Shown here: piece after piece, positions 43,420-46,232 of the stretch
How positions within the stretch are numbered: position 1 is the stretch's first letter
How the letters are laid out: each line of letters starts with the position of its first letter
Assembly: GCA_022820675.1 (NCBI GenBank)
Contig: JAJEFC010000421.1
Coordinates: forward strand, 1 to 46,232
Direction of reading: 5' to 3'
DNA length: 46,232 bases
DNA from: Vicinamibacteria bacterium
GTDB lineage: Bacteria > Acidobacteriota > Vicinamibacteria > Vicinamibacterales > UBA8438
Notes under the pieces: generated by a model
The model's database searches: none
What the model was told of the DNA's origin: nothing
Seen by the model: only the letters and a program-made list of their open reading frames with translations
Program-made: the position numbers and the translations under genes

Positions 43420-43448
43420 GGCGACCGTTGCCGAGCTGTGGCCGGATG
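43420..43448 (+). repeat. 29-bp exact repeat, copy 1
   Basis: A 29-bp sequence beginning GGCGACCGTTGCCGAGC and ending GTGGCCGGATG occurs here and exactly again at 45154-45182, 1734 bp apart in the same orientation. The copies flank the Rpn-family nuclease gene and its debris, suggesting a recombination or insertion boundary. Confidence 0.7.
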
Positions 43449-43473
43449 TCCGCGGCCGAGCCGCTCGTCGACC

Positions 43474-43577
43474 CCGCTGTACAGCACCACCGGCAGCACG
43501 GCCGGCGGGCGTTTCGCCCACTTCCACCACCCCGTTACGGACCAACTCCTCGTCCAGCGAGCCCGTGTACCGGCCGC
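43474..43577 (-). pseudogene. Remnant of an Rpn-family nuclease gene
   Basis: On the minus strand this stretch encodes, with frame breaks, GRYTGSLDEELVRNGVVEVGE and LPVVLYSG, matching the YTGLLYEEMVRNRTVKAGE and LPVVLYNG segment of the intact gene next door (its residues about 90-120). A 29-nt block (TGTACAGCACC through CGGCCGGC) is identical in both. It abuts the stop codon of the intact gene, so this looks like a partial tandem duplicate. Confidence 0.7.
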
Positions 43578-44579
43578 TCAGGGCGCGTCCCGAACCTCGG
43601 CGAGTTGCGTCAGCCGAGCGACCAACTCGTCGCCGGTGTCGGCCCGCACGATCCAATCGCCCGCCGCGGCCAGACCTTCCGGATCGGCAATCCGCTCCAC
43701 CGCCCGAGACACCCGCGACGCCGTCTCGGCGCCGAACCGCAACGCCGCCTGGCGGCGCAAGAGCGCGCGTTCATGCGCAAGCCCCTGCTCGATGCCCTGC
43801 TTCACGCCCTGCTCGACGCCTTCGCGAAGCCACTGCTTCGGCCACTCGGCTACGCGTTCGACCAACGTCATCTTCAGCTCCTCCAGCGTCTGCGTCGGCG
43901 GCAACTCCCCGCCGGATGGCGCCAGCCGCTCCGCCAACTGCCGCACCCAGTCGAGAAACACCCGGCGTAGCGCGGTCTCTCGCGGATCGCTCAGCGTCGC
44001 CTGCAGCGCCTCCACGACGCGGACCAGATCTGCGGCCGCCCCGATCCGCTCGAGCTGCACGACCGACGTCATCAGATTGCCGCTCGGGAGATCGTCCTCC
44101 GCCAGGTGCCGCTCGTCAACCAGGTGGTACCGCTGCGCTGGCTGGTACGGTGCCAGCTCCGGCCCCAGCGCCACGATCAACTCCCGCATCTCGGGAGCCG
44201 CCCGCCACGGCCGCGCGCCGTTGTACAGCACCACCGGCAGCACGGCCGGCAGCGGTTCGCCCGCCTTCACCGTTCGGTTCCGGACCATTTCCTCGTACAG
44301 CAGGCCCGTGTAGGTCAGGATGCGCAGGGCCATCCGCGGCTCGTCCCGCGACTGGAACTCCAGCAACACCACGAGGTACAGCCAACGTCCCCGCAGGCGG
44401 ACCCGCCACACCGCGTCGCCGTGCCGCTTGAGCAGCTCGTCGCTGACGTACTCGGCCGACAACTTCCGTAGCGTCGAGAAGTCGAGGTCGTCCGCCCGCG
44501 AGCCGGCCACGAAACCGCGCAGCAGGTCTTCGACCATGCGCGGGAATGCGAACAGCTTCTTGTAGGTCTCGTCGTGCAT
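43578..44579 (-). CDS. Rpn-family PD-(D/E)xK nuclease / putative transposase
   Basis: The 333-residue protein begins MHDETYKKLFAFPRMVEDLLRGF, the typical start of the Rpn (RpnA-E) recombination-promoting nuclease/putative transposase family. Its PD-(D/E)xK core shows Asp55 and LLEFQS with Glu74 and Gln76. The C-terminal part has a repeated helix (REGVEQGVKQGIEQGLAHERALLRRQAALRFG) common in this family. The family promotes RecA-independent recombination in E. coli; whether this copy moves DNA is unknown. The ATG at 44579 has GGAG upstream. Long in-frame extension to 44696 lacks family similarity and is not used. Confidence 0.85.
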   Translation of the reverse strand: MHDETYKKLFAFPRMVEDLLRGFVAGSRADDLDFSTLRKLSAEYVSDELLKRHGDAVWRVRLRGRWLYLVVLLEFQSRDEPRMALRILTYTGLLYEEMVRNRTVKAGEPLPAVLPVVLYNGARPWRAAPEMRELIVALGPELAPYQPAQRYHLVDERHLAEDDLPSGNLMTSVVQLERIGAAADLVRVVEALQATLSDPRETALRRVFLDWVRQLAERLAPSGGELPPTQTLEELKMTLVERVAEWPKQWLREGVEQGVKQGIEQGLAHERALLRRQAALRFGAETASRVSRAVERIADPEGLAAAGDWIVRADTGDELVARLTQLAEVRDAP

Positions 44580-44883
44580 GTCTCCAGCCTTCCCGGCCGG
44601 CGCAGGCCGCCCGCCCAGGCACCCGCCCGGCGTCGGGAGACTATGAAACGCAAACGCCGTGCCGACCCTTGGCCTCCGGCGCGAAGTGGGGCACACTCGG
44701 CACCGACGCCGCGGTGCGGCTCGTTCGCGGCCTCGTCCACCGTCGACTCGTTGCTGTTCGGGGCCCTTGCCGGTAGCCCGTCGCGCCCAATCGGGCGGCG
44801 CTCCACCGGAACGGGCTCGGGAGATGCGGGATCGCGCGGAGCGTCAACCGCTGGGCGAAGCCGCCGGCCGAGCCGCTGGACCC

Positions 44884-45130
44884 GTGAGCAGAGAAGAGCT
44901 GTGCCTGCCGGAGCCGGCGCGAACGCTGTGGACGCCGCATCCGCGATCCGCTCAACGCCGCCCTCGCTTCCCCGTCGGGACCCGGGCCAAAGCTGAGCCT
45001 CGGGGGTGGAACAATCCTCGCCGCACGCTGGCGCCACCGGAAGAGCCGGGACATCGACATCGTCACCGGCCGGAACTTCGCGCTGTGGAATCAGAGCGAG
45101 GGCCTGAACGGCCTGATGCGATCGTCCTGA
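44884..45130 (+). pseudogene. Frameshifted AbiEii-like nucleotidyltransferase fragment
   Basis: A GTG-started frame at 44884 reads VSREELCLPEPARTLW. After a frame slip near 44935 the downstream frame reads RDPLNAALAS, then KLSLGGGTILAARWRHRKS and DIDIVTGRN before a stop at 45128-45130. GGGTxLAxRW-HRxSxDID is the nucleotidyltransferase core motif of the AbiEii/AbiGii toxin family. Only the N-terminal third of a normal gene is present, so this is a broken toxin gene. The rest of 44580-45298 holds copy 2 of the 29-bp repeat and no other recognised gene. Confidence 0.6.
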
Positions 45131-45153
45131 ACGCCGCCGCCCGTTGACCGTCC

Positions 45154-45182
45154 GGCGACCGTTGCCGAGCTGTGGCCGGATG
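45154..45182 (+). repeat. 29-bp exact repeat, copy 2
   Basis: Identical to 43420-43448 in sequence and orientation. It lies 24 nt after the broken AbiEii-like fragment and before the HigBA module. Confidence 0.7.
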
Positions 45183-45298
45183 ACAGCCCGGAAAGGCCCT
45201 CCAGCCGGCCGAGCGCGTTCACGACGTGCGCCGGCGCATCGTGTTGCCGCCGATGGCCAAGGCAGCGGGTCCGGGATTCGCCCTGGTGGCGGAGCCTG

Positions 45299-45586
45299 TC
45301 AGGCGGTAGACGCCGGCCGGACCTGTCGCGCAATCTCGCTGCCGCGTTCCTGCTCGATCGTCGCGATGTCGTACTGGCCCTGGAGTCCAAGCCAGAACCG
45401 CGCCCCGTTGCCGAAGTAGCGGCCCAGCCGCACGGCCGAGTCGGCGGAAATCGATCGACGGCCGTTCAGGATGTCGGTGATCCGCCCCGACGGCACACCG
45501 ATGTCGAGCGCCAGGCGGTTCGCGCTCAGGTTCCGGGCCTCGAGCTCCCTCTTCAGCAGCCGGCCGGGGTGGGCAATCGGGGGCAT
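45299..45586 (-). CDS. higA: HigA-family antitoxin (XRE helix-turn-helix)
   Basis: The 95-residue protein begins MPPIAHPGRLLKRELEARNLSANRLALDIG and has a typical HTH (LSANRLALDIGVPSGRITDILNGRRSIS, about 19-46), as in HigA/VapI antitoxins. It lies 4 nt downstream of higB, with its ribosome-binding site AAGGGATG overlapping the higB end. It should bind HigB and repress the operon. Confidence 0.92.
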   Translation of the reverse strand: MPPIAHPGRLLKRELEARNLSANRLALDIGVPSGRITDILNGRRSISADSAVRLGRYFGNGARFWLGLQGQYDIATIEQERGSEIARQVRPASTA

Positions 45587-45590
45587 GTCG

Positions 45591-45878
45591 TCATCCCTTG
45601 TGATAATCGACGATCTCGACGTCGTGAGCGTCGCCCTCACGGAACTCGAAGCAGATTCGCCACGCTCCGTTCACGGTCATCGCCCATTGCCGCCGGCGCG
45701 CACCCTTGAGCTTGTGCAGCCCCACGCTCATGAGCGGACCCAGGTCGTGCAGCGACTCGGCGACGCTCAACGCAAGCAGGAGATCGACCGCGGTCTCGAC
45801 GTCCAGCCCACGAAACCGATTCGGCGATTCGCCTTCCCAGACCTTGCGGCTGGCCGCGTTTCGCCAGGAGCGAATCAC
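45591..45878 (-). CDS. higB: HigB-family toxin (RelE-like ribosome-dependent RNase)
   Basis: The 95-residue protein has the RelE/HigB fold, with RGLDVETAVDLLLALSVAESLHDLG, then GLHKLKGARRRQWAMTVNGAWRICFEF and the EIVDYHKG end typical of HigB. HigB toxins cut mRNA at the ribosome. It has a GTG start at 45878, only 9 nt after a TAGTAT -10-like element (45888-45893 on the opposite strand), so its leader may be very short. Toxin-first order is characteristic of higBA. Confidence 0.92.
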   Translation of the reverse strand: MIRSWRNAASRKVWEGESPNRFRGLDVETAVDLLLALSVAESLHDLGPLMSVGLHKLKGARRRQWAMTVNGAWRICFEFREGDAHDVEIVDYHKG

Positions 45879-46000
45879 GGCAGCAGCATACTACGGGAGA
45901 CGGTGAACCCGTGACGAGGACGCACGCCCGCAAGGCGTCATTGGCCGGCGGGCCTGGTGGGCGGCGGTGGCAGCGGAGCCCCGCGAGATCCGACGCCCAG

Positions 46001-46068
46001 CGACCCGCAGGGATCGCCACCGACCCGCGGGGGTCGGCAGCCACCGACCCGCAGGGGTCGGCAGCCTC
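46001..46068. repeat. Tandem GC-rich hairpin repeats, about 24-bp period
   Basis: Three units at 46001-46020, 46021-46044 and 46045-46068 each begin CGACCCGC. The last two contain CGACCC and GGGTCG as perfect 6-bp inverted repeats around a 4-nt loop; the first is degenerate. A further GAGGC/GCCTC hairpin lies near 46098-46110. The whole stretch 45879-46232 at the right edge shows no gene. Confidence 0.7.
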
Positions 46069-46232
46069 CTTTGCGAAACTAGCAGCTATAGCTAGCGAGG
46101 CTCCGCCTCAGACCGACGAGGCATGCGGGCTTGGGCGTCTGCTGAACGGTGAAGCGGACTCCGACCGCTGCTCCAGCCGCGGCGCGAAGCCGCCTTCATG
46201 GTCGCCCGGAGGCGATGGTGGCCGTAGACTGG

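Noticed and set aside
46001..46068. CRISPR or attC array at the right edge
   Set aside because: Repeats are contiguous and short with 24-bp period, no spacers, and no integrase or cas gene is visible.

Overview
The window is very GC-rich bacterial chromosome. The clearest taxonomic signal is at 37573-43327: a PadR-type regulator of the acidobacterial type followed by two ADOP permeases (acidobacterial duplicated orphan permeases). With the DUF5916 outer-membrane protein, the tannase/feruloyl-esterase-type hydrolase, the Uma2 proteins and the many toxin-antitoxin modules, this suggests a member of Acidobacteriota (possibly Vicinamibacteria-like). The phylum is inference from gene families, not from a marker gene. 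No rRNA or tRNA gene was recognised.

Layout. 1-2921: a DUF5916 outer-membrane protein cut by the left edge and a small secreted metzincin-like protease. 3198-7618: a Dam-like (D12) adenine methyltransferase, then a tightly coupled three-gene operon of a HEPN protein, a ParA-like ATPase with the variant P-loop KGGAGRST, and a second large P-loop ATPase. This is the best candidate for an uncharacterised conflict/defence system here. 7811-14307: a subclass B3-type metallo-beta-lactamase-fold protein, 90-bp tandem repeats, a DUF2231-like membrane protein, a DUF4143 ATPase with an operator-like dyad and leaderless start, a serine beta-lactamase-family hydrolase and a tannase-family esterase. 14581-15274: HicAB.

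15814-23823 (minus strand): a six-gene catabolic-looking cluster of a two-subunit class I CoA-transferase (IpdAB/GctAB-like), two acyl-CoA synthetases, a methyltransferase and a cytochrome P450 whose N-terminus looks like a GPP34 (GOLPH3-like) domain, an unusual fusion. 24163-30570: an unknown membrane-anchored protein, an outer-membrane lipoprotein-sorting-like protein, FdhD, a single-chain GmrSD-type (DUF262+DUF1524) restriction enzyme and two Uma2 nucleases.

31267-36165: a formate dehydrogenase operon of the FdnGHI/FdoGHI type. The catalytic subunit is a selenoprotein: its reading frame crosses an in-frame UGA at 31846 followed by a bacterial SECIS-like hairpin. An unrecognised 100-residue two-helix membrane protein sits between the alpha and beta subunit genes. 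FdhD, encoded 4.5 kb upstream on the other strand, is the expected sulfurtransferase for this enzyme.

36340-46232: VapBC, a heptad-repeat small membrane protein, the PadR/ADOP cluster (first ADOP copy broken by a 20-nt deletion and two 1-nt frameshifts, second intact), an Rpn-family nuclease flanked by gene debris and an exact 29-bp repeat, a broken AbiEii-like nucleotidyltransferase, HigBA and GC-rich tandem hairpins. The density of toxin-antitoxin modules, nucleases and remnants marks the window as accessory, defence-rich DNA around a few metabolic operons.
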